DNA of 64,000 bases from an uncultured Pseudomonas sp. Its GTDB lineage: Bacteria; Pseudomonadota; Gammaproteobacteria; Pseudomonadales; Pseudomonadaceae. Each line of letters starts with the position of its first letter. Position 1 is the first letter of the stretch. Where the stretch lies: NCBI RefSeq assembly GCF_913777995.1, contig NZ_CAJYVE010000010.1:62001-126000 (forward strand). The letters are read 5' to 3'. This document shows positions 1 through 8,998 of this stretch, in pieces. The notes below the pieces were generated by a model. The model was given only the letters and a program-made list of their open reading frames with translations. It did not search any database and was not told where the DNA came from. The position numbers and the translations under genes are program-made.

Positions 1-1031
1 CGGTCGCCTTCGAACTGCAGGCGAATCAGCTCTTCGGTGGCCAGCGCGCCGATGAACAGGTTGTGATCCCAGGCCTTGAAGCGCCCGTCGCTGTAGAACG
101 CCATGCCGCTGACGCCGGGCGAAACTTCCCAGACATGGAAGGGCTTCACCGTACCTTCGACTTCCTTGCCCTGCGCTTCGGGAATCTTCAGCCCGGAGTA
201 GTTGATGCCATGGGTTGCCAGTGGCCAGCCGAAGTTCTGCGCCCGCTCGACGATGTTGATTTCATCACCGCCCTTGGGTCCGTGTTCATCCAGCCACAAG
301 GTGCCGCTCCAGGGGTTGAGCGCGGCGCCCTGCGGGTTGCGGTGGCCGAAGCTCCAGATTTCCGGCGCTACGCCCTTGCGGTCGACGAAGGGGTTGTCAG
401 TGGGTACCTGGCCGTCGGGGAAGATGCGCACCACCTTGCCCTGCAACTTGTCCAGATCCTGAGCGGTGGGCCGGTCGTTGTTTTCGCCCAGGGTGACGAA
501 CAGGTAGCCCTGGCGATCGAACACCAGGCGTGCACCGAAGTGGTTGCCTACCGAAAGCTTGGGCTGCTGGCGGAAGATCACGTTGAAGTCTTCCAACTGC
601 GTGAGGTCCTTGGACAACCGCCCGCGCCCCACAGCCGTACCGGCATGATCGCCCTCGGCGGCGGTCTTGCCATCCCCCTCGGCGTACGCCAGGTAGACCA
701 TGCGGTCATTGGCGAAGTCCGGTGAAAGGGCGACGTCGAGCAGGCCGCCCTGCCCCTTGGCCCACACCTGCGGCACTCCGGAGAGCGCCTTGCGCTGCTT
801 GCCGTCAGGGCTCAGCAGCAACAGGTCGCCGGAGCGTTCGGTGACCAGGATGCCCTGCTTTTCCGGCAGGAAGGCCAAGGCCCAGGGGTGGTCCAGGCCC
901 TCGGCCAGCGGGGTGACCGTCACCGAACCCAGTTCACTCTTGTAACGCGCCGTCTCGGCCGCCGACACGGTAAATGGCAAGCCGGCCAGCAGGGAGGCGC
1001 AGCAGGTGGCGATCAGGGTCTTTCTCAACAT
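1..1031 (-). CDS. PQQ-dependent sugar dehydrogenase (soluble aldose sugar dehydrogenase type), 3' part missing
   Basis: This frame stays open from the ATG at 1031 to the left edge (about 343 residues), so the C-terminus lies outside the window. The protein begins with a Sec signal peptide (MLRKTLIATCC, cleavage near VSAAE), which places it in the periplasm. Family signatures of the glucose/sorbosone dehydrogenase beta-propeller are visible: LAEGLDHPWALAFLPE, GGLLDVALSPDF, NHFGARLVFD, SFGHRNPQG and DEHGPKGGDEIN. Members oxidise aldose sugars with PQQ and pass electrons to the respiratory chain. The substrate cannot be read from the sequence. The next gene on the same strand starts only 27 bp upstream, so the two may be co-transcribed. 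Confidence 0.88.
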   Translation of the reverse strand, partial: MLRKTLIATCCASLLAGLPFTVSAAETARYKSELGSVTVTPLAEGLDHPWALAFLPEKQGILVTERSGDLLLLSPDGKQRKALSGVPQVWAKGQGGLLDVALSPDFANDRMVYLAYAEGDGKTAAEGDHAGTAVGRGRLSKDLTQLEDFNVIFRQQPKLSVGNHFGARLVFDRQGYLFVTLGENNDRPTAQDLDKLQGKVVRIFPDGQVPTDNPFVDRKGVAPEIWSFGHRNPQGAALNPWSGTLWLDEHGPKGGDEINIVERAQNFGWPLATHGINYSGLKIPEAQGKEVEGTVKPFHVWEVSPGVSGMAFYSDGRFKAWDHNLFIGALATEELIRLQFEGD

Positions 1032-1057
1032 GGGCGATTCCTTATCCATTCGTAAGA

Positions 1058-1381
1058 TCATCGGGTAGGCGTGCCACGATCCGGCGGGTTGAAGCGCGGC
1101 GTATCAGGGGGTGGCACCGGCGCCTGCTGACGGGTCGGGTAGCCATTGCGGATTCCGCCATTTTCCAGGGTCGGCGGGCGTACAGTGGGCGCGGTGTTGA
1201 CACCAGGGGGCGAGGGCGTGATCGACTGCGTGCCCTGACGGCTATTGGGGTTGGCGCGCTTGATCGGGCTGTTGTAGGGGTTGCCGGCGTCGGCGCCACT
1301 GCCGCTTACGGGCTGCGCCACGCTCCATGAGGGGCCGGCCAGCAGCAACGCCAGGGCGAGGTATCGCACAAAAGGCTTCAT
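1058..1381 (-). CDS. Small secreted proline-rich protein of unknown function
   Basis: A 107-residue protein starting at ATG 1381, chosen because AGGAC lies just upstream and because the protein then begins with a clean signal peptide (MKPFVRYLALALLLAGPSWS, cleavage near VAQP). The mature part is short, rich in Pro, Asn and Thr, and looks disordered. No enzymatic motif is visible. It sits directly upstream of the sugar dehydrogenase on the same strand. I do not recognise a named family; a periplasmic or surface role is only inferred from the signal peptide. Confidence 0.7.
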   Translation of the reverse strand: MKPFVRYLALALLLAGPSWSVAQPVSGSGADAGNPYNSPIKRANPNSRQGTQSITPSPPGVNTAPTVRPPTLENGGIRNGYPTRQQAPVPPPDTPRFNPPDRGTPTR

Positions 1382-1521
1382 GGTTGTCCTGCCTGCGGAA
1401 TGTGAAGGGCTCAGGCGTTTGAAAACAAATGCCCGAACAGGTTCGGCCAGCCTCCCCACACTGGCAAGAAACCTGTAGTCAGGGTTTTGTAACAAGACTG
1501 GTCAGCAGGCAGGGACGCGCT

Positions 1522-2685
1522 TCAGAACACCTTGGGCAGGCGCACGGTGAAGGTCGTTCCCTGTTCGGCATTCGATTGCACACTGATCTCGCCAAAGTGG
1601 GCACGCGCGATCTCGCGCACGATGAACAGCCCCAGGCCGACGCTACGGCTGTGTTCATTGGCGGTGCCACGCACCAGGGGTTCGAACAGTTCATCCTGGC
1701 GTTCGAGCGGAATCGGCTCGCCATGGTTGTGCACCGTCACGCGGCTGCCTTTGCTGCCGAACCCCGAGGTCACGGTAACGTCACTGTCAGGGTCGCCATA
1801 GCTGATGGCATTGCCCACCAGGTTACTGACCACCTGGAACAGGCGGTCGGCATCCGCGTTGCATCGTCCTTCACCCTCACGAAGGTGCACCAGGCGCCGC
1901 TCTGGAAACGCCAAGCGCAGCTCTTCGACACAACGCCCGATCACCGTGTGCAGGTCGATGGCTTGCTGATTGACCGAAAGCCCCTGGCCCACGCGGGCTT
2001 GGGTGAAGTCCAGCAGGTCGGCGATCAATCGGCTGGCTCGGTCTACCGCATGGGTAATGTGCCCTGCCACACGCTTGTGCCGTTCATCTTCCACCACCCG
2101 ATCGAGCAGGCCCGAGGCCATCTTGATGGCTGTCAGTGGGTTGCGCAGGTCGTGGCTGACGATACCGATCATCTGCTCGGCGAAGGTCGCGCGAATCTGC
2201 GCCTCGGCATGCGCCAGACGCAGGCGGTTCTGCGCCGAGTTGAGTTCCTTTTGCGCGGCCAACTGCTGCTGCAGCAGTTCTTCGGCCAGCTTGCGCGCTG
2301 CCAGCAGTTCGCGTTCGTAGAGGTTGCGTTCTTCGGCCATGAACAGCGCCAGCTGATGGTAGGAGCCAGCGGCCCCTTCGCGACGCAGTGCGTTGAGCAT
2401 CATCGGCAGGTGCCGGCCATCGGCATGGATAAGCTCCAGTTTGATCTCCGACACCGAGCCACGCATCTGCAGCAGCGGATACCAGTGGGTCTGGCAGAAG
2501 ATCTTGCCACCCATGCTCAGCAGGTTCTGGAAGCGCTGGCCCAGCAAGGTCTCGCGCTCGCGCCCCAGCCAGTTGCAGAAGGTCTGGTTGACCCGCTCGA
2601 TGCGACCGTTGCTGGTGGTCAGCAGCATCCCGCAGGGTGCTTCGTCCAGCCAGGTTTCGGCGTCTGGCAATTCATCAGGCGGCAT
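1522..2685 (-). CDS. PAS-domain sensor histidine kinase
   Basis: A 387-residue kinase with no membrane segment, so it should be cytoplasmic. Residues about 10-120 form a PAS domain (GMLLTTSNGRIERVNQTFCN), followed by a coiled coil (about 125-180), an H-box with the phosphorylated His in GIVSHDLRNPLTAIK, and an HATPase region with an N box (NLVGNAISYGD) and G2 box (GLGLFIVREIA). The G1 box reads HNHGEPIP rather than DNGPGI, a variant seen in other PAS kinases. The start at 2685 is chosen because it overlaps the stop of the upstream RsbQ-like hydrolase by 11 bp, which suggests translational coupling and a shared pathway. No response regulator is adjacent. Confidence 0.9.
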   Translation of the reverse strand: MPPDELPDAETWLDEAPCGMLLTTSNGRIERVNQTFCNWLGRERETLLGQRFQNLLSMGGKIFCQTHWYPLLQMRGSVSEIKLELIHADGRHLPMMLNALRREGAAGSYHQLALFMAEERNLYERELLAARKLAEELLQQQLAAQKELNSAQNRLRLAHAEAQIRATFAEQMIGIVSHDLRNPLTAIKMASGLLDRVVEDERHKRVAGHITHAVDRASRLIADLLDFTQARVGQGLSVNQQAIDLHTVIGRCVEELRLAFPERRLVHLREGEGRCNADADRLFQVVSNLVGNAISYGDPDSDVTVTSGFGSKGSRVTVHNHGEPIPLERQDELFEPLVRGTANEHSRSVGLGLFIVREIARAHFGEISVQSNAEQGTTFTVRLPKVF

Positions 2686-3493
2686 GAGGGCGACCCAGGC
2701 CGGCGTCGAGGAAACGCTCAATGGCCTCGGCACAGGCGTCCGGTGCGCTCATGTGCGGACAATGGCCGATGTTCTCGACCAGGCACAATACGCTGCCGGG
2801 CATGGCTGCGTGCAGGTAGTCACCGACCTCGACCGGCGCGATGAGGTCATCGCTGCACTGCAGGATGAGGCTCGGCGTGGTCAGGCCCTGTACCTCCTTG
2901 CGGTTGTCGGAGAGGAAGGTCACGCCGGCGAAATGCCGGGCGATGGCCGGGTCGGTACGGCAGAAGCTGCTGGTCAGTTCCTCTCCCAGCTCGGGCCTGT
3001 CGGGGGCGCCCATGATCGACGGAGCCATGGTGCTGGACCAGCCCAGGTAGTTGCTTTCCAGGGTATCGAGCAGCGAATCGATGTCAGCGCGGGTGAAACC
3101 GCCGACATAGCCTTCGTCGTCGAGATAGCGTGGTGAAGGTCCGACCATCACATGGGCGGCCACCACGCCAGGGCGCATGCGGTCGGCCAGTACACCGATC
3201 ATCGCGCTCACCGAATGGCCGATCAGCACCACCGGCCCCTCGGCGAACTGCTCGATGATTTCCAGCAGGTCCGCCGCGTAGCCTTCGAGCCTTTCATACT
3301 TGTGCCGGTAGTAGGCATGCAGGTCGGAACCTCCGCTGCCGACCAGGTCGTACAGCACGACGCGGTAGCGGTCAGCGAAACCAGGCGCCACGAAGCGCCA
3401 CATGCGCTGGTCGCAACCAAAGCCGTGGCCGAAGATCAGGGTGATCGGGCCGTGGCCCATTACCGTCACGTTATTGCGCTGTTGCAGCTGCAT
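2675..3493 (-). CDS. RsbQ-like alpha/beta hydrolase (RsbQ/KAI2/D14 family)
   Basis: A 272-residue alpha/beta hydrolase whose sequence follows RsbQ of Bacillus subtilis: GFGCDQRMW, DLVGSGGSDL, GHSVSAMIG, VMVGPSPRYL, FCRTDPAIARHFA, SLILQCSDDLIAP and GHCPHMS. The triad is read as S94, D215 and H244. RsbQ activates the PAS-containing phosphatase RsbP, and plant relatives (KAI2, D14) perceive butenolide hormones by slow hydrolysis. Start 3493 is preferred because AAGGA lies 9 nt upstream. The gene overlaps the following PAS kinase by 11 bp, so a hydrolase-to-PAS signalling role is a strong inference. A plain esterase is the alternative. Confidence 0.88.
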   Translation of the reverse strand: MQLQQRNNVTVMGHGPITLIFGHGFGCDQRMWRFVAPGFADRYRVVLYDLVGSGGSDLHAYYRHKYERLEGYAADLLEIIEQFAEGPVVLIGHSVSAMIGVLADRMRPGVVAAHVMVGPSPRYLDDEGYVGGFTRADIDSLLDTLESNYLGWSSTMAPSIMGAPDRPELGEELTSSFCRTDPAIARHFAGVTFLSDNRKEVQGLTTPSLILQCSDDLIAPVEVGDYLHAAMPGSVLCLVENIGHCPHMSAPDACAEAIERFLDAGLGRPHAA

Positions 3494-3621
3494 GCCTGGA
3501 TTCCTTGACAGGGCGGCTTCTCGCGGACCACGCGTCCGACCGTGATATTGCGTTGAGATTACCACCCTTCACCTGCGCAAGCGTGCAGAATGCGTCAAGC
3601 CCACCATTCAGTACCCCCACC

Positions 3622-4611
3622 ATGACCCGAATCTACGATGCCCGTGGCAACCGCTACGCAGTGGTCACCCCCCAGGCCCTGCGCGCCCTGGGCGTGCCCG
3701 TTCCCGAACGCCCCGATACCGCAGCCCGCGACGCTCGGCATTGGACACCCCAGGCCATCGCCGCGATCTGTGACTGGCCCACCGGCACGCGCCCGGAAGG
3801 GGCCAAGGCGCACCGTAGCGATGGCCTGCTGGTGGGGCCGTTCCAGACGCAGGCGCCCTTCGAACTGCTGATCGTCAACACCGACGGCACCCTGGCCGAA
3901 CGCAGCGGCAACGGCCTGACCATCTTTGCCCAGGCCCTGACCGACAGCGGCCTGGCCGATAGCCAGGCGTTCAGTGTGCAAGTTCATCACAGCGGCATAC
4001 CCTCACCCGTGCAGACCGACATCCGGCCAGGTACACACGACGGTGTGCAGGGCTTCTGGCTGGGCCTGGGCGCCCCGTGCTTCGGTCCTGACGCCGTGGC
4101 CGCTCGCGCCGAATCCATCGCGCCAGGCCAGTTCAACGACAGGCCGGTGCAGCGTGTAGCGCCGCTGGCGGCAGTCAACGCAGCCTGGGTCCACAGCCTG
4201 TTCGTGCGCGTCGGCAATCCGCATTGCGTGACCTTGCTGGCGGACGCCAGCCAGCTGCCGGAATTCGCCGCCCTGCATGAAACCGCGCTGGGCACCGCGC
4301 TGACTCGCATCGCCTTTGCCGCGGGTGCACAGGGCCGCGGCGATCCCTGCCCGGCCGGTATCAACCTGCAGTGGGCCTGCAAGCTGGCTCCGGGCGTGCT
4401 GGAGGCCAGGGTGTTCGAGCGCGGCGAAGGACCTACGGCATCATCCGGCACCAGCGCCAGCGCAGTCGCCTGCGCGGCCTGGGCGGCGGGTCTGGTCAGT
4501 GCAGGCGAGGTTCAGGTACGCATGCCGGGCGGCACCGCGCCGCTGTGCCTCACCGAGCAGAACGGGCAGTTGAGCAGCGTGGCGTTGTTCGGGGTGGCGG
4601 TGCGGGTCTGA
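3622..4611 (+). CDS. DapF-like protein lacking both catalytic cysteines
   Basis: A 329-residue protein with the diaminopimelate epimerase fold signatures: N-terminal IYDARGNRYAVV, ERSGNGLTIFA at about 93-103 and FERGEGPTASSGTSAS at about 265-280. In true DapF the two sites carry Cys (CGNG and ACGTGAC), and these form the racemising acid/base pair. Here both are Ser (S95 and S275), so normal epimerase chemistry is unlikely. It stands alone on its strand, away from lysA and the other lysine genes. It is probably a paralogue with another activity, such as a related isomerase or dehydratase. The substrate is unknown and the symbol dapF should not be transferred. Confidence 0.82.
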   Translation: MTRIYDARGNRYAVVTPQALRALGVPVPERPDTAARDARHWTPQAIAAICDWPTGTRPEGAKAHRSDGLLVGPFQTQAPFELLIVNTDGTLAERSGNGLTIFAQALTDSGLADSQAFSVQVHHSGIPSPVQTDIRPGTHDGVQGFWLGLGAPCFGPDAVAARAESIAPGQFNDRPVQRVAPLAAVNAAWVHSLFVRVGNPHCVTLLADASQLPEFAALHETALGTALTRIAFAAGAQGRGDPCPAGINLQWACKLAPGVLEARVFERGEGPTASSGTSASAVACAAWAAGLVSAGEVQVRMPGGTAPLCLTEQNGQLSSVALFGVAVRV

Positions 4612-4616
4612 ATGGC

Positions 4617-5108
4617 TCAGGGCGTCAGGCTGTTCTGCGCGTTTTGCAGAGCGCGGTTGACGAACTCGCTGAGCAGGTCGGACGAGCGCGCCTTCATTTC
4701 CTGGCTGACTTCGTTGTTGCGCGCTTTCAGGCGGCTTCTGAGCGTCGCGTCGCCCTGCCCTTCGTTGAGCTGGCGCAGCTCCTCGGCGGAAAACGAGTGC
4801 GCATAGGCGCTGGCCAGGTTCTGCTCCCATTGCCCCTGATACAACGGCTGCAGGCGCTGCAACTCGCCTTGCACCAGGGCTTGCGCACGGGGCTTGCCCA
4901 GGGTGTCGACCAGGCTGGCGAACACCGCAGTACGTGAAGCCAGCTGATAGCTGAGCCAGCCCAGGCCCTCGCCCAGGTGGCGCTGCTGAACGAAGGCCAG
5001 CGCCGTGTCGTCGGTTTCATCGGCACGCACACCGCTGGTCGCCAGCCCCAGCGATATCGCCAGGCCGGCAAGCAGGCCCGACAGGGGCATGGCTTTGCTG
5101 TCTTTCAT
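4617..5108 (-). CDS. Periplasmic DUF2059-like protein
   Basis: A 163-residue protein starting at ATG 5108, with a strong GGGAGGGG ribosome site 4 nt before it. It has a signal peptide (MKDSKAMPLSGLLAGLAISL, cleavage near VRADE), then an all-helical mature domain rich in Gln, Leu and Glu, including HSFSAEELRQLNEGQGDAT. That helical stretch resembles DUF2059 proteins, but I assign the family with caution. It ends 5 bp from the convergent DapF-like gene. No function is known to me. Confidence 0.65.
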   Translation of the reverse strand: MKDSKAMPLSGLLAGLAISLGLATSGVRADETDDTALAFVQQRHLGEGLGWLSYQLASRTAVFASLVDTLGKPRAQALVQGELQRLQPLYQGQWEQNLASAYAHSFSAEELRQLNEGQGDATLRSRLKARNNEVSQEMKARSSDLLSEFVNRALQNAQNSLTP

Positions 5109-5155
5109 CGCCCCTCCCTGTGGTTTGGGTCTGCGTGGGTCGCTGTGGGTCTTGA

Positions 5156-5188
5156 GGAGCGGCTTCGGCCGCGAAAAGGCTCCCACCG
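5156..5188. repeat. REP-like sequence
   Basis: GGAGCGGCTTCGGCCGCGAA followed by AAGGCTCCCACC has the core and flanks of Pseudomonas REP sequences. It lies in the spacer before the gene at 4617-5108 and could fold into a short hairpin. Confidence 0.65.
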
Positions 5189-5312
5189 CTGTGATGCGCC
5201 TGGAGACGCTCGGAACAATCAAGGCCGATAGGCCCTGGCCGATCTCTGAACCTAGCAGCAAAAGTCCGGAAGTGACATGTAAAAGGTCGTATCCAGTCCC
5301 GATATGCCGTTA

Positions 5313-5858
5313 TCAGCAACGCCTGCCCGGCCAGTCGGCCCGACGCAGGCGATAGACCCGCACGCCGAGGCCGTGATAGCGCGCATTCACGAACCCGGTG
5401 AAACCGTTCTTGTGCAGCACCCGCAGCGACGCCAGGTTCTCCGGCTGCACCACGGCCAGCACCGACTCCGGCCCCGACCCGACGAACAGCCGTTCGAGCA
5501 CGGCAGCAACCGCCTCGCTGGCCAGGCCACGCCCCCAGAACCCCGGAGCGAAGCGATAACCCAGCATGACTTCATCCACACCCTCGAAGCATTCGCTACT
5601 CACTCCACAGAACCCGGCCAGGCAGCCGCTGCGGCGCTCGATCACCGCCAGCGGCCCCCAGCCCTGGCTTTGCAGGGTGTTGCGACAGTGGTCAAGAAAT
5701 TCGGCGCTGGCCGCTGTGCTCATCACGCCACGCACCGAGTAGCGCATGACCTGGGGATCGGCGAGCAGCGCGGCCAGTTCGGCCAGGTCATCGGCCTCGA
5801 AGCCACGCAGCAAGAGGCGTTCGGTGGGCAAGGGGGTGAAGTCGGCAGATGCGGGCAT
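5313..5858 (-). CDS. GNAT acetyltransferase, RimJ/RimL type
   Basis: A 181-residue protein with the layout of ribosomal-protein N-acetyltransferases: N-terminal LPTERLLLRGFEADDLAELA, a central LGYRFAPGFWGRGLASEAV that forms the acetyl-CoA pyrophosphate loop (R/Q-x-x-G-x-G/A), and NLASLRVLHKNGF near the end. Acetyl-CoA is the expected donor. The acceptor may be a protein N-terminus, a small amine or an antibiotic and cannot be told from sequence. It is divergent from the next gene, a second GNAT. Confidence 0.87.
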   Translation of the reverse strand: MPASADFTPLPTERLLLRGFEADDLAELAALLADPQVMRYSVRGVMSTAASAEFLDHCRNTLQSQGWGPLAVIERRSGCLAGFCGVSSECFEGVDEVMLGYRFAPGFWGRGLASEAVAAVLERLFVGSGPESVLAVVQPENLASLRVLHKNGFTGFVNARYHGLGVRVYRLRRADWPGRRC

Positions 5859-5923
5859 GAGCAGATTCCGGGGTGATGATCAGCGAGCCTGCCGCTATCA
5901 TGCCTGCTTTTGCCCACGCGCCC

Positions 5924-6373
5924 ATGCCCGAAATTTCCATCGAACGCCTGCCCGACGCGTCACGACCGCTGCTGGACAAGTTCTACCGCAGCCACCGTTC
6001 GCCGATGCGCCTGCCGGCCGGCGGCCAGGCCTGGGTGGCGCGCCAGGCGCAGATCATTGGCGCGCTGTGCCTGACCCCAGTCGACCACGGCCACTGGCTG
6101 ACCGGCCTGTTCGTGGCCCCCGCCTGGCAAGGCCAAGGCGTGGCCGGGTGCCTGATCGATGGTGCCCAGGCTGGACAACCCGGCCCACTGTGGCTGTTCT
6201 GCCATCCTTCGCTGACGGCGTTCTACGCACGGCGGGGCTTCACGCTGGCGCCCGAGCTACCGGCCAGGCTCCGCGAACGCCTGGCGCGCTACCAGCAACA
6301 CAAGGCGCTGCTGGCCATGTTGCGGGTCAGTCATCCGCCTGTGGATCAAGCTCGGGAAACAACACTTCGGTAA
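5924..6373 (+). CDS. Small GNAT acetyltransferase
   Basis: A 149-residue protein with a core GNAT fold: [20 protein letters not shown] carries the Q-x-x-G-x-G acetyl-CoA loop, followed by [15 protein letters not shown], the typical beta-5/alpha-4 segment. Starts at 5924 or, in the same frame, 5900 are possible; neither has a strong ribosome site. The 3' end overlaps the end of the convergent def gene by 47 bp. The acceptor substrate is not predictable. Confidence 0.82.
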   Translation: MPEISIERLPDASRPLLDKFYRSHRSPMRLPAGGQAWVARQAQIIGALCLTPVDHGHWLTGLFVAPAWQGQGVAGCLIDGAQAGQPGPLWLFCHPSLTAFYARRGFTLAPELPARLRERLARYQQHKALLAMLRVSHPPVDQARETTLR

Positions 6374-6866
6374 AGCCGAACTGGCTGAAATCGGTGATTC
6401 GCGAGGGGTACAGGCGGCCGATCAGGTGGTCGCACTCATGCTGCACCACCCGCGCGTGGAAGCCTTCGGCAGTCCGCTGGATCGCCTCGCCGGAAGGGTC
6501 GAAGCCCTCGTAGCGGATGTGTCGGTAACGCTGCACCTGGCCACGCAGGCCCGGCACCGACAGGCAACCTTCCCAGCCGGCTTCCAGGGTCGGCTCCAGC
6601 GGCGTGATCACAGGGTTGAGCAGAATGGTGCGCGGCACCGCCTCGGCCTGCGGATAGCGCGCGCTGCGCTCGAAGCCAAAAATCACCAGTTGCAGGTCGA
6701 CGCCGATCTGCGGTGCCGCCAGGCCGACCCCACCGACGCTGTGCATGGTGTCGAACATGTCGTCGATCAGGGCTTGCAGCTCACGGCTGGCGAACAGGCT
6801 TTCCGGCACCGGCTGAGCGATGCGCAGCAGGCGCGGGTCGCCCATCTTGAGAATCTCGCGGATCAT
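6327..6866 (-). CDS. def: Peptide deformylase
   Basis: A 179-residue peptide deformylase that removes the formyl group from nascent protein N-termini. All three family motifs are present: [18 protein letters not shown] (metal Cys) and HECDHL (two metal His and the catalytic Glu). The start at 6866 has AAGGGA upstream. It stands apart from fmt, unlike the usual def-fmt pair, so this is probably a second deformylase of the genome, which is common in Pseudomonas. Confidence 0.95.
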   Translation of the reverse strand: MIREILKMGDPRLLRIAQPVPESLFASRELQALIDDMFDTMHSVGGVGLAAPQIGVDLQLVIFGFERSARYPQAEAVPRTILLNPVITPLEPTLEAGWEGCLSVPGLRGQVQRYRHIRYEGFDPSGEAIQRTAEGFHARVVQHECDHLIGRLYPSRITDFSQFGFTEVLFPELDPQADD

Positions 6867-6927
6867 CGCAGTCCCTTTTTCGCAATGGTATGAGCCGCCA
6901 TGCTGCCACAGCTGACGGCGCAATCCA

Positions 6928-7869
6928 TCAGGTACGCGGCGCGGCGTGCGCGCCCCCTACGCCAGGCTCATCGTCGCCGCACGCCTCCACGCCGCCATCG
7001 CCAGGCACTTTCTCGCCGCTGTCCTTGCCTTCCTGCGACATGTGCTCGATCACTGCATTCATTTCCGCCCCCAGCAGCAGCACCGCCGCCGAGATGTAGA
7101 AATACAGCAGCAACACGATGATTGCCCCGATGCTGCCGTACATGGCGTTGTAGTCGGCGAAGGTCTTCAGGTAAAAGCTGAAGCCCAGCGAGGCGATGAT
7201 CCACACCACCACCGCCAGCACCGAGCCGGGGGTGATGAAACGAAACTCCTGCTTGACGTCGGGCATCACGTAATAGACCACCGCCACCACGACCATCATC
7301 AGGATGATGATCAGCGGCCAGCGCAGCAGGGTCCACAGGGTGACGATGAAGTCCTCGATGCCCAGATGCGCGGCGAACCAGTTCATCACCTGCGGACCGG
7401 TGACCATCAGCCCTGCAGCGGCCAGCAGCATCACGGCAATGCCGACGGTGTAGAGAATCGACAGCGGCAGGCGCTTCCAGATCGGTCGCCCTTCGACCAC
7501 GTCATAGGCCGCGTTCATGGCGCTCATCATCAGCCGCACGCCCGCCGAAGCGGTCCATAGCGCGATGACGATACCCACCGAGAGCAGGCCGCCCTTGGAT
7601 TGCTGCAACTGGTCGATGACCGGATTGACCTGCTCCAGCGCCTGGGGCGGCAGCACCAGCTCCGACTGCAGGCGCAGCCAGGTGAAGAAATCCGGCAGAT
7701 GCAGGAAACCGATCAGGGCGATGAGAAACAGCAGGAAGGGAAACAGCGAAAACAGTGCCTGGTACGCCAGCGCCGAGGCATAGGTCGACATCTCGTCGTT
7801 GACGAACTCGGTGACAGTGCGCACCAGCACCTTGCCCGGTGGCAGACCACGCAGGTGGGGAAAAAACAT
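6928..7869 (-). CDS. YihY/BrkB family inner membrane protein
   Basis: A 313-residue protein with about six membrane segments (around 35-60, 95-120, 135-160, 180-205, 215-240, 250-275) and the family sequence [17 protein letters not shown] near the N-terminus. The C-terminal 35 residues are Gly- and Asp-rich and hydrophilic. Family members were once called RNase BN in error; their role is not settled. Start 7869 is chosen over 7890 because AAGGAGA lies 6 nt before it. It is followed by def on the same strand, 61 bp on. Confidence 0.88.
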   Translation of the reverse strand: MFFPHLRGLPPGKVLVRTVTEFVNDEMSTYASALAYQALFSLFPFLLFLIALIGFLHLPDFFTWLRLQSELVLPPQALEQVNPVIDQLQQSKGGLLSVGIVIALWTASAGVRLMMSAMNAAYDVVEGRPIWKRLPLSILYTVGIAVMLLAAAGLMVTGPQVMNWFAAHLGIEDFIVTLWTLLRWPLIIILMMVVVAVVYYVMPDVKQEFRFITPGSVLAVVVWIIASLGFSFYLKTFADYNAMYGSIGAIIVLLLYFYISAAVLLLGAEMNAVIEHMSQEGKDSGEKVPGDGGVEACGDDEPGVGGAHAAPRT

Positions 7870-8015
7870 GGCGTCTCCTTTTGCGGCCATACCCTTTCAG
7901 GGAGGAACACGGCACATCGCTGTGCAAACAGGCGTCGTATCAGTCTGACAGTATTCAACCGATGCTGTGCAATAGACCGGCAACCCCGACGGGGGTTCGA
8001 CCGGCGTCAGGCAAG

Positions 8016-8052
8016 AAAAAGCCGGCTGTGGGCGGCAAGCACCACAGCCGGC
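8016..8052 (-). terminator. Rho-independent terminator of the csbD-like gene
   Basis: An 11-bp perfect stem (8021-8031 with 8042-8052, GCCGGCTGTGG) is followed on the minus strand by a run of T (8016-8020). It lies 50 bp beyond the end of the CsbD-family gene. Confidence 0.85.
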
Positions 8053-8101
8053 TGGATAGCGAATGCGCGTCAGCCGCAGCGGGCGGCCAGAGGCAAGGCA
8101 A

Positions 8102-8293
8102 TCAGGCCTTGTCGACGCCTTTCTTGATCGCATCCTTGGCCTTGCCACGGGCCTGCTCGCCGCGCCCCTTGATTTCCTGGGCCTTGCCTTCGGCGCGCAG
8201 CTTGTCGTTATCGGTCGCCTTGCCGACGCCCTGTTTGACGTTCCCTACCGCTTCATTGACCATGCCTTTGACTTTATCGCTGGTACTGCTCAT
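8102..8293 (-). CDS. CsbD family stress protein
   Basis: A 63-residue, highly charged, Gly/Lys/Ala-rich protein (MSSTSDKVKGMVNEAVGNVK and KAQEIKGRGEQARGKAKD). This repetitive amphipathic pattern is typical of CsbD proteins, which are small, abundant and stress-induced in many bacteria and have no known catalytic activity. GGGAGAG precedes the ATG at 8293, and a strong terminator follows, so this is a single-gene transcript. Confidence 0.9.
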   Translation of the reverse strand: MSSTSDKVKGMVNEAVGNVKQGVGKATDNDKLRAEGKAQEIKGRGEQARGKAKDAIKKGVDKA

Positions 8294-8478
8294 GAAGACT
8301 CTCCCGGGCCTCTGGGCCCCGTTGCTGAAGGATGTCGTGATAACCCCGACATTTCGATGGACCGAGGGCATCGCGCAGGAGTTTCAATTATTTTCCCCAG
8401 TGGTTTTTCCGTTCGTCGCCGCGTCCTGAACGGGGTTTGTGCGACAATGCGCGGCCCAGCACGTGCACGGACCCATTC

Positions 8479-8853
8479 ATGAAACTCGACAAAAAGCAGG
8501 CCATCGACCGCCGTAACCAGCAACTCGGCGGCACGGCATTGACCGCCGACAACAGCCACTTCGCGATTCTGGACCGCAAGCGCAACATCTGGTGGTTCGA
8601 CCTGCCGGTGAGCCAGCTCAAAAGCACCGAGTGGCTGAACCTGCTGCTGTACACCGCTGAGCCGGAGCAACTGCAGCATCTCAAGGTGCCGACCAACTTC
8701 CTGCGCGCGCACATCAGCGAGATGGAGGTGCGCAACGCCGGCAAGCGCAAGGCGAGCATCAGCCTGGAGCTATCCGCCGACCGCGACTCGTTACTCCAGG
8801 ACCTGCGCCCCAAGGGCAGCCAGCTGGGCTTTGCGGTGTTTCTCCAGGCCTGA
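8479..8853 (+). CDS. Conserved hypothetical protein
   Basis: A 124-residue cytoplasmic protein (MKLDKKQAIDRRNQQLGG, then FAILDRKRNIWWFDLPVSQL). It contains no signal peptide, membrane segment or recognisable catalytic motif, and codon use matches its neighbours. The N-terminal two thirds look alpha/beta and the end is charged. It is monocistronic between the divergent csbD-like gene and the following DsbA-fold gene. I do not recognise a family. Confidence 0.7.
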   Translation: MKLDKKQAIDRRNQQLGGTALTADNSHFAILDRKRNIWWFDLPVSQLKSTEWLNLLLYTAEPEQLQHLKVPTNFLRAHISEMEVRNAGKRKASISLELSADRDSLLQDLRPKGSQLGFAVFLQA

Positions 8854-8998
8854 TGCAGGCTGCGAGCGTGGCCGGCAGCGCCAAGCCCCACGCGCCTCAC
8901 AGCCCCCTCGACAACCGTTCAGGCCTCACGACTGGCAATCAGCGGACCTTTTACCGAGACCGTACAGTCACTGCTGTAACTGTCATGGAGTCTTGGGA

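Noticed and set aside
1429..2844. 471-codon frame on the plus strand
   Set aside because: Antisense to the PAS kinase; no family motifs and composition typical of a GC-rich shadow frame.
3622..4611. Calling this gene dapF
   Set aside because: Both catalytic cysteines are missing and the gene is not near lysine synthesis genes.
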